NCBI RefSeq assembly: GCF_900107135.1
Contig: NZ_FNOV01000012.1
Span: 1-64,000 of the forward strand
Reading direction: 5' to 3'
Length of the DNA stretch: 64,000 nt
Source: Hymenobacter psychrophilus
GTDB lineage: Bacteria; Bacteroidota; Bacteroidia; Cytophagales; Hymenobacteraceae
Below are positions 34,520 to 43,296 of the stretch, in pieces; positions within the stretch are counted from its first letter, which is position 1; each line of letters starts with the position of its first letter. Under the pieces are notes generated by a model. The model worked only from the letters and a program-made list of their open reading frames with translations, had not been told where the DNA came from and did no database searches. The position numbers and the translations under genes are program-made.

Positions 34520-35923
34520 ATGAAGTTGATCATTTTCCCGCCGATACCCAGCATCCTTGTCTCGCTGTTCATTTTCCTGGCGCTACGGCATTTTCTGGAG
34601 CTACCCGAGCGGGCACCGCGGCTCAACTGGCTGCTGAAGTACCTCTGGGTGCTGGCCGTACCGCTGCTTGTGGTACTGGAAACCGTTGGCAGCCGCTGGG
34701 ATACGGATGTTCACTGGCTGCTTGATGCGGTTTACGTGGGACTAATGGTGCTGCTGGCCGGCGTGGTCCTGATCCGGATGCGGGCTTTACGGCCGGCCCG
34801 CACCCTACTGGTAGCCCTGGCTCCATTCGCGCTTCAGGCGCTGGCCAAACTCGCCCTTTACACGCTGCCGATAACCGCCGGAGATACCCTCAGCAGCCTG
34901 ATAGACTACGGAAAGCCCGCGGATGTATACTGGTTTTTCAGCATCGCCTGGCTGGTGGTGGGCACACTGGTGGCGTACAAACAGCAGCGCATACTGCAGC
35001 AGGAGCAGTTGGAGCGCGAACTGGAAGCCCGGATCAAATTCCGCAATCAGGAATTGGAACAGTTGGTTGAGGAGCGCACGGCTTCGCTCAACCGGCAGAC
35101 GGAGGAGCTGCGCACCACGTTACAGCAGCTGAAGGCCACGCAGAGCCAGCTTATTCAGAGCGAGAAGATGGCCAGCCTGGGCGAGCTGACGGCCGGCATT
35201 GCCCACGAAATCCAGAACCCGCTCAACTTCGTCACCAACTTCGCCGACGTGAGTGCCGAACTGCTGGGCGAGCTACGCGAGGAGCACCAGAAGGGAGTAG
35301 TAGCAGATACCGAACTGGAAGCGGAGCTGCTGACCGATCTGGAGCAGAACCTGACCAAGATTACGCACCACGGGCAGCGGGCGGCCAGCATCGTGCGCGG
35401 CATGCTCGAACACAGCCGCGCCAGCTCCGGCGAGCGGGCCCCCACCAACCTCAACCAGCTCGCCGACGAATATCTGCGCCTGGCCTACCACGGCCTGCGC
35501 GCCAAAAATAAATCCTTCAACGCCACGCTTACCACCTTCTTCGACCCCGACCTAAAAAGCGTTGACGTGGTGCCCCAGGACCTGGGACGGGTGCTGCTCA
35601 ACCTGTTCACCAACGCTTTTTACGCCGTGCAAAAGCGCAAGGAGCTTGGGGAGCCCGGTTACACGCCTACCGTGGAGGTAAGCACGCTGCACCGTGCGTC
35701 GGGCGCGGTAGAAATAAGGGTGCGCGACAACGGCACGGGCATCCCGGCGGCGGTGCGCCAGAAAATCTTTCAGCCCTTTTTCACCACCAAGCCCGCCGGC
35801 GAGGGCACGGGCCTGGGCCTGTCGCTCAGCTACGACATCATCACCAAGGGCCACAACGGTACGCTCAGCCTGCAAACCGAGGAAGGACAGGGAACCGAAT
35901 TCATTATCGAGCTGCCCGGCTGA
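34520..35923 (+). CDS. Membrane sensor histidine kinase 2, paralogue of kinase 1
   Basis: 467 residues. The membrane part (five or so spans, about 1-150) is unrelated in detail to that of kinase 1 and lacks the polar N-terminus. It has a coiled coil (155-215), HisKA with His229 in GIAHEIQNPLN, and the same HATPase_c. From residue 276 to the end it matches kinase 1 exactly, and the DNA of this part differs at only about nine silent positions, so the catalytic halves have been copied or homogenised recently. Kinase 1 lies 77 bp upstream; a receiver lies 93 bp downstream. Confidence 0.92.
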   Translation: MKLIIFPPIPSILVSLFIFLALRHFLELPERAPRLNWLLKYLWVLAVPLLVVLETVGSRWDTDVHWLLDAVYVGLMVLLAGVVLIRMRALRPARTLLVALAPFALQALAKLALYTLPITAGDTLSSLIDYGKPADVYWFFSIAWLVVGTLVAYKQQRILQQEQLERELEARIKFRNQELEQLVEERTASLNRQTEELRTTLQQLKATQSQLIQSEKMASLGELTAGIAHEIQNPLNFVTNFADVSAELLGELREEHQKGVVADTELEAELLTDLEQNLTKITHHGQRAASIVRGMLEHSRASSGERAPTNLNQLADEYLRLAYHGLRAKNKSFNATLTTFFDPDLKSVDVVPQDLGRVLLNLFTNAFYAVQKRKELGEPGYTPTVEVSTLHRASGAVEIRVRDNGTGIPAAVRQKIFQPFFTTKPAGEGTGLGLSLSYDIITKGHNGTLSLQTEEGQGTEFIIELPG

Positions 35924-36003
35924 TTTTTTTTAGCTGCTAGCGGGCCATCGACCGTTAGTAGTAAAGAACAAGCAACGACTCACTAAACAGCTGACAACTG
36001 CTA

Positions 36004-36011
36004 TACCTTTA
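36004..36011 (+). promoter_or_regulatory. Possible -7 box before the receiver gene
   Basis: TACCTTTA, one change from TAnnTTTG, 5 bp before the ATG at 36017. If used, the mRNA would be nearly leaderless, and the two receivers would be transcribed separately from the kinases. Confidence 0.35.
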
Positions 36012-36016
36012 CTTGT

Positions 36017-36424
36017 ATGAATATTTTGGTAGTGGATGATGAGCTGGATGTGCGGGCGCTGTTTGAACAGCGGTTCCGACGCGAAATTCGGGGCGGGCAG
36101 CTGCGGTTTGCGTTTGCCCACTCGGGCGAGGAGGCGCTCGACTACCTGCACCAGCACGCCTCAGAAGTGGTGCTGATTCTGTCCGACATCAATATGCCCG
36201 GTATGAGTGGGCTGGAGCTGCTGGGCCGCATCCGGCAGGAATACCCCGCTCCCCCCCCGCCCGCGCCCCCCCAGGTGATGATGCTGACGGCCTACGCCGA
36301 CGAGGACAGCCGCCGGCAGGCCCTAGAACTGGGAGCCAGCGACTTTCTAACAAAACCCGTCGATTTTGTCGCTCTCAAGCAGAAATTACTGCAACTTGCC
36401 GCCAACGACGACGCCCCCTCATAA
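36017..36424 (+). CDS. Stand-alone response regulator receiver
   Basis: 135 residues, one REC domain and no output domain. Acidic pair Asp7/Asp8 (LVVDDELD), phospho-acceptor Asp57 (ILSDINMPGMSG), Thr91 (MLTAYADED) and Lys113 (FLTKPVDF) are all present. A Pro-rich loop PAPPPPAPP is inserted before beta strand 4. The stop overlaps the next start as TAATG, so translation is coupled to the cyclase. It may be a phosphate sink or a shuttle between the two kinases and the cyclase. Confidence 0.93.
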   Translation: MNILVVDDELDVRALFEQRFRREIRGGQLRFAFAHSGEEALDYLHQHASEVVLILSDINMPGMSGLELLGRIRQEYPAPPPPAPPQVMMLTAYADEDSRRQALELGASDFLTKPVDFVALKQKLLQLAANDDAPS

Positions 36425-37470
36425 TGAAAACGAAGATTCTGGTAGTTGATGACGAGGCCGACCTGGAGCTGCTCATCAAGCAGAAATTCCGGCGCAAAAT
36501 CCGGGAAAATGTGTACGAGTTTGTGTTTGCCCACAACGGCCAGCAGGCCCTCGATACGCTAGGCGAGCAAACCGATTTCGACATCATCCTCTCCGACATT
36601 AATATGCCGGTGATGGACGGGTTGGAGCTGCTCAGCCGCCTGCCGGAAGTCAATCCGGTCATCAAAACCGTGATGATATCGGCCTACGGCGACATGCACA
36701 ACATCCGCACGGCCATGAACCGCGGGGCGTTCGATTTCGTGACCAAGCCCGTGGATTTTCAGGACCTAGAGCTGACCGTAGACAAGGCTGCCCGCCACGT
36801 GCAGCAGCTGCGCCAGACGTTGCGGGCCATCCAGGAAAACAACATCCTGCGCATGTACGTGGATGAAACCGTGCTCAACTTCGTGGGCCGGCCCGAGTTC
36901 AAGAACACGCTCATGGCCTCCGAAACGGTGCAGGCCACCGTAGTGTTTATCGATATCTGCGGCTTTACTTCGCTCTCGGAAGTGTTGCCGCCCACCGATA
37001 TCGTGATGATGCTCAACCGCTACTTCGACCAGATGGTGAAGGAGATTATTGCCCAGGGCGGCTACATCGACAAGTTTATGGGCGATGCCGTAATGGCCGT
37101 CTTCCGCAACGAATACCACCTGGATAGGGCCGTAGATGCCGCCCTGGCCGCCCGCGCCGCCGTGCAGGCCAACCACGACACACTACCCGACGGCCGCCCC
37201 TACCAGCCGCTGGTCAGCATCGGCATCAACACCGGCGAGATGGTGTCGGGCAATATCGGCTCGGCCTCGCTCAAGCGCCTCGACTACACGGTTATCGGCG
37301 ACAACGTGAACGTGAGCCAGCGCCTGCAGGCCGCCGCCCAGCCCGGCCAGATTGTGGTCACTGAGGCCATCTACGAGCAGCTGAAAGAGTCTTTCCAGTG
37401 TCGGCCGCTGCAGGAAGTTGCCCTTAAGAATAAGTCCGAGCCGGTAATGATTTACGAGGTAGTAGCGTAG
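36424..37470 (+). CDS. Receiver-class III adenylate cyclase fusion
   Basis: 348 residues. REC domain (1-125) with Asp9/Asp10, Asp58 (IILSDINMPVMDG) and Lys108; a short helical linker (125-165); then a class III cyclase (168-345). Metal aspartates are Asp177 (VVFIDICGFTSLSE) and Asp221 (DKFMGDAVMAVF); Lys217 and Thr289 (LDYTVIGD) are the adenine-selective pair of class IIIb enzymes; Asn296 and Arg300 (NVNVSQR) stabilise the transition state. All catalytic residues are intact, so phosphorylation-controlled cAMP synthesis is predicted. The Lys/Thr pair suggests the bicarbonate-responsive subgroup (inference). Confidence 0.94.
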   Translation: MKTKILVVDDEADLELLIKQKFRRKIRENVYEFVFAHNGQQALDTLGEQTDFDIILSDINMPVMDGLELLSRLPEVNPVIKTVMISAYGDMHNIRTAMNRGAFDFVTKPVDFQDLELTVDKAARHVQQLRQTLRAIQENNILRMYVDETVLNFVGRPEFKNTLMASETVQATVVFIDICGFTSLSEVLPPTDIVMMLNRYFDQMVKEIIAQGGYIDKFMGDAVMAVFRNEYHLDRAVDAALAARAAVQANHDTLPDGRPYQPLVSIGINTGEMVSGNIGSASLKRLDYTVIGDNVNVSQRLQAAAQPGQIVVTEAIYEQLKESFQCRPLQEVALKNKSEPVMIYEVVA

Positions 37471-37562
37471 CGGTGAAATGGTGAGTTGATGTTCGGTCAG
37501 TACTGATTGCGCTACCTGCGCCGCTAGGCTGATCGAACATCAACTCACCATCTCACCGCTAC
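37467..37562. terminator. 29-bp inverted repeat covering both convergent stop codons
   Basis: Arms 37467-37495 and 37534-37562 pair with one mismatch, and each arm contains the stop codon of the flanking gene (cyclase stop 37468-37470, transporter-like gene stop 37559-37561). There is no T-run, so it may act as an mRNA-end hairpin for both transcripts. Confidence 0.65.
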
Positions 37563-40279
37563 GCCTCATTCTGCCTTCTCAGGCGCTGGCAGAGCACGCG
37601 CAGGATGTTACGGAGCACTTCGGGGCGTTCTTCCATCACGTCGTAGAAATCTTCCTGGTCGAGGCGGAAGGCCAGCGTGGGCGCCAAAGCGCGGGCCGCG
37701 GCAGAGCGGGGCTCGGCATCGAGCAGGGCCAGCTCGCCGAAGAAGTCGCCCGGGCCAAAAGCAGCCAGCTGACGGTCCCCGGTGAAGATGCCGACTTCGC
37801 CCTCATGCACGATAAACAGCGACGTACCCAAATCGCCCTGGGCAAAAATCTGCTGGCCGGCCGCCAGCGACACCTCCTGCATGATGGGCACGATGGCGCT
37901 GAGCACATTGGCCGGCGTGGCCGCAAAAAGAGCAGTACGCTGCAGCACGGCCACCCGGTCGGCAGCAGAAACGTGGGCGGCAGTGGCGGCGTGGTTCATG
38001 AGCAGGTCGGCTAGGGCAGGGTTTTCGGTGAGGGCCGCATGGTAGGCAGCAGGGCGGTTTTTGGCCCAGATTATTAGCGCGGCCAGGGCACTTTCGAGCA
38101 CTAGCGGGCTGGCTGAGGCCAAGTGCGGCCGCAGCAATGCGAAGCGGGTGCGAGCGGGCGGCAGCTGACGCAGGGCCAGGCTTACGGTCCAGTCGGTAAA
38201 GATACTTTCGCCGCGCTCCACCATATTTTCCGACAGCAACGCAGATGCCGGAGCAGTAGGCAGCAGGCGGTCGAAGCGGGCCGCTTTGGCCGCTGGCGAG
38301 CCCACTTCGAGCAGGGTTTGCAGGCCTTGGTAGGTAGGCCGGTCGATGAGGTTGTCGAGAATTTCGAGGGCGTTGGCCTGCCGCTCGCGGGCCGCGTGGG
38401 CCACGTGGCGCTGGGCGTCGCGGATGGACTGGGGCGGGTAGAGTTGCTGCAGCAGCCCGAATAGCCGCTGCTCCACCCGCTTCAGCTCATAGTCGAGGGC
38501 CAGATGCAGCGGGCCGGCCGCCAGCCTTGCCTGGCTGTGCAGCAGCTCGCGGGCCAACTGCAGATCCTGCTCCAGCAACTCCCGAAAAACGGGGGCATCG
38601 GCCGGGTGGGGGGCGTGGTAGCGCAGGGCCCGCAGGGCGGCTTCGCGGCGGGTCAGGGCGGGCTGTTGGGCCAACTGCACCAGCGCCCGGCGGCTCTCGG
38701 GCGTTGGCAGCTGCCCGCACAGGTAGGCGGCTCGTCGCACAACCGCTTCTTCGGCCGAGTCGGCCTGCAGCGTGCGGCACAGCGTGGGCAGGGCGGTACT
38801 GCCGAGGGCCAACAGCTGCCTGGTGGCAGCGGCCCGGGTCTTTTTGTCGGCCAGCGCCGCCACCAGGGCCGCTACTTCGGCCTCAGTTGCCACTGCAGCC
38901 GGCCGAACACCTAGCGGAATCCGGGTTTCATCGGTAGTGGCTTCGGCGGCATTACTGCCGGCCGTTGTGGGCGCCGATGCATCGGGAGCGGCACTGAACC
39001 GGCGGCCTACGGCGTGGTGTAGCTCGGCCAGGTAATGGCCGTAGGTGCGGTAGAGCAGCAGGCCGGCGCCCACCGTGAGCACCAGCATCCAGCCAATCTG
39101 CCAGCCCAGGGCCGTTGGCAGGCCCAGCAGCAGCAGGGCACCCAGGCCCAGGCCCAGCGGCTCGTATACGCCCTTGGCCAGCGTGTGGGCCTGCAGCCGC
39201 TCGGCAGCGGGCAGCGGCTGGAACAGCACCAGGAATACCGGGTCGAAAAAAGCCCGCCGCAGCACTTCCTGCACCAGAAATAGCCCGCACAGGTACAATA
39301 GCAGCCCCGAGCTGCCCAGCTTACCGCTCAGACCGAACAAGGCAAAGCCCGCCAGCAGCACCAGGGGCAGCGCCAGCAGCACCCGCCGCGGCCCCAGCCA
39401 GTCGAGGGCCCGGCCAGTGACCCCCAGTTTCAGCAGCATGGCCACCAGGTAAGTCAGGGCCAGCACCGTGCCCACGTAGCGCATCACCAGCGCCTGATCG
39501 TGGAACCGCTCTTTTACGTTGATAAAAAAAGCGTACTCGATGCCCGTGGTAACAGCGGCCAGCAGCAGCATGCTCAGGCACATGGTACCCACCAGCCGGC
39601 TGCTGCCCAGCCAGCGCCGCAGGGGCGCAGCCACGACTTCGGAACGAACGGCGCGGGCCGTCGAGCGTACTTCCACGAGGTGGCTGCGGCCGGTGGCCCG
39701 CACGACCAACAGTGCCCCCACGTAGGCGAAAAAGGCCAGCAGCAGCAGCCACAACAGCTCGGCATGGTGGTGTACTAATATGGCCAGCACGGCCCCCAGG
39801 GCCTTGGCCGGCATATCGCCCGAGCTGATAACGCTGAACAGCCGCCGCCCCTGCCGCACATCAAATACCACCGCCGACACGCCCCAGAATTCGAGGTTGG
39901 TGAGCAGATAGATAACCCGGTAGCCGGCCATAATAGCCACCGCCGCCGCCACCGACTCGCCGAACGCCACCAGCACCCCCAGCACGGCCATCAGCACAAT
40001 TACCGCCAGCAGCACCCGCACGGCTACGCGTTGCAGGCCCAGGTGGTGCTCGTAGTGCGCGTACACCTGCCCGGCCCCCAGCATGGCCAGGGCCGAAGCC
40101 CCGTAGGCCAGCGGCAGGCTGGTTTCAGGATGATTTTCGAGCAGAATAACGTTGGCCGCCACGTACACCAGAATGGTGCCGATGCCGAGCAGGAAGTTAT
40201 GCAGAAAGAACAGCCCTACCGAGCGGCCTTCTTCCGGCCGAATCCCTAATAGTTGCTGCCAGCGGGCGAGAAAGGTCAT
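37559..40279 (-). CDS. NTT-like membrane protein with HEAT repeats and a cyclic-nucleotide-binding domain
   Basis: 906 residues in three parts. Residues 1-430 have about 12 membrane spans and resemble Npt/ADP-ATP translocase or MFS carriers (EFWGVSAVVFDVRQGRRLFS then SGDMPAKALG). Residues about 460-760 are HEAT-like helices. Residues 785-906 form a cyclic-nucleotide-binding domain with a canonical phosphate cassette: GDFFGELALLDAEPRSAAARAL, Glu849 and Arg858. The Arg and Glu predict cAMP or cGMP binding. It converges on the cyclase gene, so it is a candidate cAMP effector. Whether the membrane part transports nucleotides is unknown. Confidence 0.85.
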   Translation of the reverse strand: MTFLARWQQLLGIRPEEGRSVGLFFLHNFLLGIGTILVYVAANVILLENHPETSLPLAYGASALAMLGAGQVYAHYEHHLGLQRVAVRVLLAVIVLMAVLGVLVAFGESVAAAVAIMAGYRVIYLLTNLEFWGVSAVVFDVRQGRRLFSVISSGDMPAKALGAVLAILVHHHAELLWLLLLAFFAYVGALLVVRATGRSHLVEVRSTARAVRSEVVAAPLRRWLGSSRLVGTMCLSMLLLAAVTTGIEYAFFINVKERFHDQALVMRYVGTVLALTYLVAMLLKLGVTGRALDWLGPRRVLLALPLVLLAGFALFGLSGKLGSSGLLLYLCGLFLVQEVLRRAFFDPVFLVLFQPLPAAERLQAHTLAKGVYEPLGLGLGALLLLGLPTALGWQIGWMLVLTVGAGLLLYRTYGHYLAELHHAVGRRFSAAPDASAPTTAGSNAAEATTDETRIPLGVRPAAVATEAEVAALVAALADKKTRAAATRQLLALGSTALPTLCRTLQADSAEEAVVRRAAYLCGQLPTPESRRALVQLAQQPALTRREAALRALRYHAPHPADAPVFRELLEQDLQLARELLHSQARLAAGPLHLALDYELKRVEQRLFGLLQQLYPPQSIRDAQRHVAHAARERQANALEILDNLIDRPTYQGLQTLLEVGSPAAKAARFDRLLPTAPASALLSENMVERGESIFTDWTVSLALRQLPPARTRFALLRPHLASASPLVLESALAALIIWAKNRPAAYHAALTENPALADLLMNHAATAAHVSAADRVAVLQRTALFAATPANVLSAIVPIMQEVSLAAGQQIFAQGDLGTSLFIVHEGEVGIFTGDRQLAAFGPGDFFGELALLDAEPRSAAARALAPTLAFRLDQEDFYDVMEERPEVLRNILRVLCQRLRRQNEA

Positions 40280-40289
40280 TTTTTGGTTA

Positions 40290-40465
40290 AGCTAATAGCT
40301 TTTAGCTGATAGCGGCAAATTACAGCTTGCGGCGGGCAAACTACAAAGAACAACCCACGCAAAGCCCTAAATAGCCAACGCTTCAAACCAACTCCTTACC
40401 TTTCAGGCCGAAAGCGGCCACCTATTCCCGGCCAGCTAACGGCTATCAGCTAAAAGCTAACAGCT
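40290..40465. repeat. Inverted AGCT-type repeats framing a divergent promoter region
   Basis: 24-bp arms at 40290-40313 and 40442-40465 (two mismatches) of the same AGCTNNTAGCTTTTAGCTGAT type as at 17444-17564. The 128 bp between them carry the start regions of the divergent transporter-like and HD genes. Confidence 0.6.
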
Positions 40466-40474
40466 CAAACCCAA

Positions 40475-41083
40475 ATGGATTGCCTCCGCGCCGAAACCTA
40501 CGTGCTCGACCAGCTGCGCCGGCACCTCTCCCCTACGCTGCGCTACCACGGCCTGCACCACACGCTCGATGTAGTACAGCAGGCCGAGTCGCTGGCCCGG
40601 GCCGAAGGCGTTACCGATGCCGAAGAGCTGGCCCTGCTGCGCACGGCGGCGCTTTATCACGACGCGGGCTTCCTGACCACCTACCAGGGCCACGAAGCCG
40701 CCAGCTGCGCCCTGGCCCGGCGGGTGCTGCCCGGCTTCGGCTACTCCGCAGCGCAGGTCGGGCTGATTTGCCAGCTTATCATGGCCACCCAAATGCCCCA
40801 GTGCCCCGGCGACTCACACCTGGCCCAAATCCTCTGCGACGCCGACCTCGACTACCTTGGCCGCCCCGCCGACTTCTGGCCCGTCAGCCAGACGCTGTTC
40901 GAGGAGTTGAGTACCCGCGGCCTCATGCCCGACGAAACGGCCTGGCTGGAACTGCAGATACGCTTCCTGAGCAGCCACTATTACTGGACGCCCGCTGCCA
41001 CTGCCCGCCGCGAAGCCGCCAAACAGGCCCGGTTGGCAGAGGTGAGGGAGCAGTTGAAGAGCCTGGCAGACAGAACGATATAG
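40475..41083 (+). CDS. HD-domain phosphohydrolase
   Basis: 202 residues with the HD metal-site pattern: His in RYHGLHHTLDVV (His28), the His62-Asp63 pair in ALYHDAGFLTTYQGHE, and Asp124 in ILCDADLDYLG. Helical throughout and without a membrane span. HD enzymes include cyclic-nucleotide phosphodiesterases and nucleotidases. Its place beside a cAMP-binding protein and a cyclase makes cAMP breakdown an attractive but unproven role. Divergent from the cNMP-binding gene. Confidence 0.82.
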   Translation: MDCLRAETYVLDQLRRHLSPTLRYHGLHHTLDVVQQAESLARAEGVTDAEELALLRTAALYHDAGFLTTYQGHEAASCALARRVLPGFGYSAAQVGLICQLIMATQMPQCPGDSHLAQILCDADLDYLGRPADFWPVSQTLFEELSTRGLMPDETAWLELQIRFLSSHYYWTPAATARREAAKQARLAEVREQLKSLADRTI

Positions 41084-41117
41084 GCGCGGATACAAGCCCC
41101 GCCCCTACATCGTTCTG
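41071..41117. terminator. Palindrome at the convergent gene ends
   Basis: Arms 41071-41089 and 41099-41117 pair over 19 bp with two mismatches and cover the last codons of both convergent genes. Its core ACAAGCCCCGCCCCTAC repeats the arm of the element at 6283-6406. Confidence 0.6.
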
Positions 41118-42169
41118 CTACTCGCCAGCACCTCTTCCAGCACCGCAAACAGCGCTTCGTTGCCGCGCTGCTCGTAGGCCTGCAGGGTGGCCTCGAAGGC
41201 CGGTAAGTCGTAGAGAAAGGCCTTGAGGTTGTCGGGGGTGAGGCTGGCAAAGTGCCGGCCGTAGCCAAGCTTCTCGACCTGAGCCGCATTGAGAAACTGC
41301 TCGAACTGCGCCGGAATGGGCATTGCGCAGATGGGCTTGCGCAGGTACACGGCCTCGCTGATGAGCGAGAAACCGCCGTTGGTAACCACGGCCCGGGCGC
41401 TGGCCAGATCGGCCAGGAAACCGGCCTCGCTGAAGGCCCGTAGCTGCACGTTGCCGTGGCTTTCCTCGCGGTTGAAGCCGTACACCCGAAATTCCTGGTT
41501 CGGCAGCTGCTGCAGTTGGGCCACCAGGTTCTGCTGCGTGGTAGCCGACTGGTACACCAGTACGTGGCTTCCGCGGGTGGGGGCAAGCGCCAGCACTTCG
41601 GGCCGCAGAATGGGCGGTACCAGCGTGGTGCGCTCCTTACAGAGCGGCAGCCGGAAAAACGTGCTAATCAGGTAATGGTGGCTCCGGGGCAGCTTGGCCT
41701 GCACAATGCGGCGGGCCAGCGCCAGGTTGCCCCGCTCGGCGGCCGGCACAGCCACATCCAGCGTTGCCCGGCTGATTATCTGCATATTATCAATGCTGAT
41801 AACCGGCAGGTCCTTCCATTGAGCATAGAAATAGCTGAACGACTCAAAGTCGGAAATCACCACTTCGGGCTCGAAGTCGCGTAGCAGCTCGCGGTACTTA
41901 CCGAAGTTGACCCGCAGGTTCTCCGGGGCCGAGCGCAGCGTGAGGGCCGCCGTGCGCGACTTCGACACGGTAATGTTCTTATAGGCCAGATGGAAGCCCT
42001 TTATCTCGTGCACCTGCCCACCCGGAAAGGCGGCGGCCAGCAGCTGATAGGCCCGCGCGCTGCTCACCACCCGCACCTCGTGGCCCTGTCTGAGCAAATG
42101 CCCGATAACCACCTTGCTGCGGGTAGCGTGCCCCAGCCCCTCGCCGGGCACTCCGTACAGAATTTTCAT
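41105..42169 (-). CDS. MJ1255/VC2487-type glycosyltransferase
   Basis: 354 residues. The N-terminal MKILYGVPGEGLGHATRS is the family's nucleotide-sugar glycine loop, followed by ISDFESFSYFYA. The C-terminal GT-B half has VVTNGGFSLISEAVYLRKPI, the donor-binding motif of GT28-like enzymes, and FEQFLNAAQVEKLGYG. It likely adds a sugar to a lipid or other acceptor at the inner membrane. No partner gene points to the substrate. It runs towards the HD gene, sharing a palindrome at the end. Confidence 0.82.
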   Translation of the reverse strand: MKILYGVPGEGLGHATRSKVVIGHLLRQGHEVRVVSSARAYQLLAAAFPGGQVHEIKGFHLAYKNITVSKSRTAALTLRSAPENLRVNFGKYRELLRDFEPEVVISDFESFSYFYAQWKDLPVISIDNMQIISRATLDVAVPAAERGNLALARRIVQAKLPRSHHYLISTFFRLPLCKERTTLVPPILRPEVLALAPTRGSHVLVYQSATTQQNLVAQLQQLPNQEFRVYGFNREESHGNVQLRAFSEAGFLADLASARAVVTNGGFSLISEAVYLRKPICAMPIPAQFEQFLNAAQVEKLGYGRHFASLTPDNLKAFLYDLPAFEATLQAYEQRGNEALFAVLEEVLASSRTM

Positions 42170-42217
42170 CGGCTGAAGCGCTGACTGAATAACGTTATCC
42201 TGACTTAAAATTACCGT

Positions 42218-43171
42218 TTACCGCCGCGAGGAGCCGGGAATGCGGAACTGCACACCCAGGCTCGGAATGAACGTTACGCCGCTGAGCTTGGCCGTTTTGT
42301 TGTTGAGCAGCTGGTATTCGCCATAGTTCTGGTAGTAGACCGACAGCGCCGGGATGACGTAGGCGTAGCGGTAACCAAGCTTGGCGTTGAAGAACACCCC
42401 ATACGAGCCAAAATTCTGCCGAACCGTGGGTAGCTCAGGCACCTTACCCGTCACGAAGCCGCTGCCCGGCCCGTTGAACAGGCTGCCCGGCGTCAGGCCG
42501 TAGCGCAGGAAAGTATGGGCGTACACCACCCCGTAGGAAATGGCCCCGATTTCCTCCTCCGCACCCAACGACTGGCTGAACACCAGCGGCACAATCAGGT
42601 CGTGGCGCGAGGCCCGGAAACCCAGCAGTGCGTTTATATCGTCGAAAAAGGGAATACTGGGCAGCTTGGTGCGCTGGGTAGCGTACTGCAGGCCGATGCT
42701 GGCGTAGGTGACGCCGGCCTGGCGGGTGCCTGGGTTTTCTACCGTACCCACCGGCCCCAGAAACTGGTACATGGCATCGAATATGTGCGAGCCGAAAGCA
42801 TACTTATAGCCCACATCGAGCCGCTCGATAACGCCGTAGCGCAGGTACAAGTCCGACGAGGGCCGCACCGGGTCGAGGGCGAAAGCAATGGCGGCCACTT
42901 GCAGCTTCTCAACGGTCTGGTTGTAGCGCACCGTGTCGGTGGCGGCCTTGGTGGCCAGGTCGCGGGCGGCCGATTTGAGCGTGGAGCCCGCCTTACTAAT
43001 GGTTTCGGTGGGCACGTTGAAAGCAAGGTTGCCCCCTACCCGAAACTCGCCCCGGGGCGTTACTTTACCCGTGCTCACAATAGCCCGCGGTGCGGTGCAG
43101 CCAGCAGCCAACAGGCCGGCGGTACCCGCCAGCAGCCCGGCGACCCAGCGCCGGGAAAAAGTCATCTTCAT
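42218..43171 (-). CDS. Outer-membrane-type lipoprotein, unknown function
   Basis: 317 residues. Signal with lipobox (GLLAAGC, lipid on Cys25). The rest is rich in alternating hydrophobic/aromatic strands (DLYLRYGVIERLDVGYKYAF, FNAKLGYRYAYVIPALSVYY) ending in VQFRIPGSSRR, which suggests a small beta barrel or a barrel-like lipid-binding protein at the outer membrane. One charged helix (55-90) sits near the front. No named family is recognised. It precedes the glycosyltransferase gene by 48 bp and may be its operon partner. Confidence 0.65.
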   Translation of the reverse strand: MKMTFSRRWVAGLLAGTAGLLAAGCTAPRAIVSTGKVTPRGEFRVGGNLAFNVPTETISKAGSTLKSAARDLATKAATDTVRYNQTVEKLQVAAIAFALDPVRPSSDLYLRYGVIERLDVGYKYAFGSHIFDAMYQFLGPVGTVENPGTRQAGVTYASIGLQYATQRTKLPSIPFFDDINALLGFRASRHDLIVPLVFSQSLGAEEEIGAISYGVVYAHTFLRYGLTPGSLFNGPGSGFVTGKVPELPTVRQNFGSYGVFFNAKLGYRYAYVIPALSVYYQNYGEYQLLNNKTAKLSGVTFIPSLGVQFRIPGSSRR

Positions 43172-43296
43172 AAAGGGGCGCAGAAAGGTTCTGTTGGCCC
43201 CGCCGGGCCAAAACCGGGCCGAAGGTACTTTTTATTGGGCAGAGCGGAAATCCGGCTTCCAGTTGCGGCCCATGCGCCTCGGCCACGCCAGCCGGA

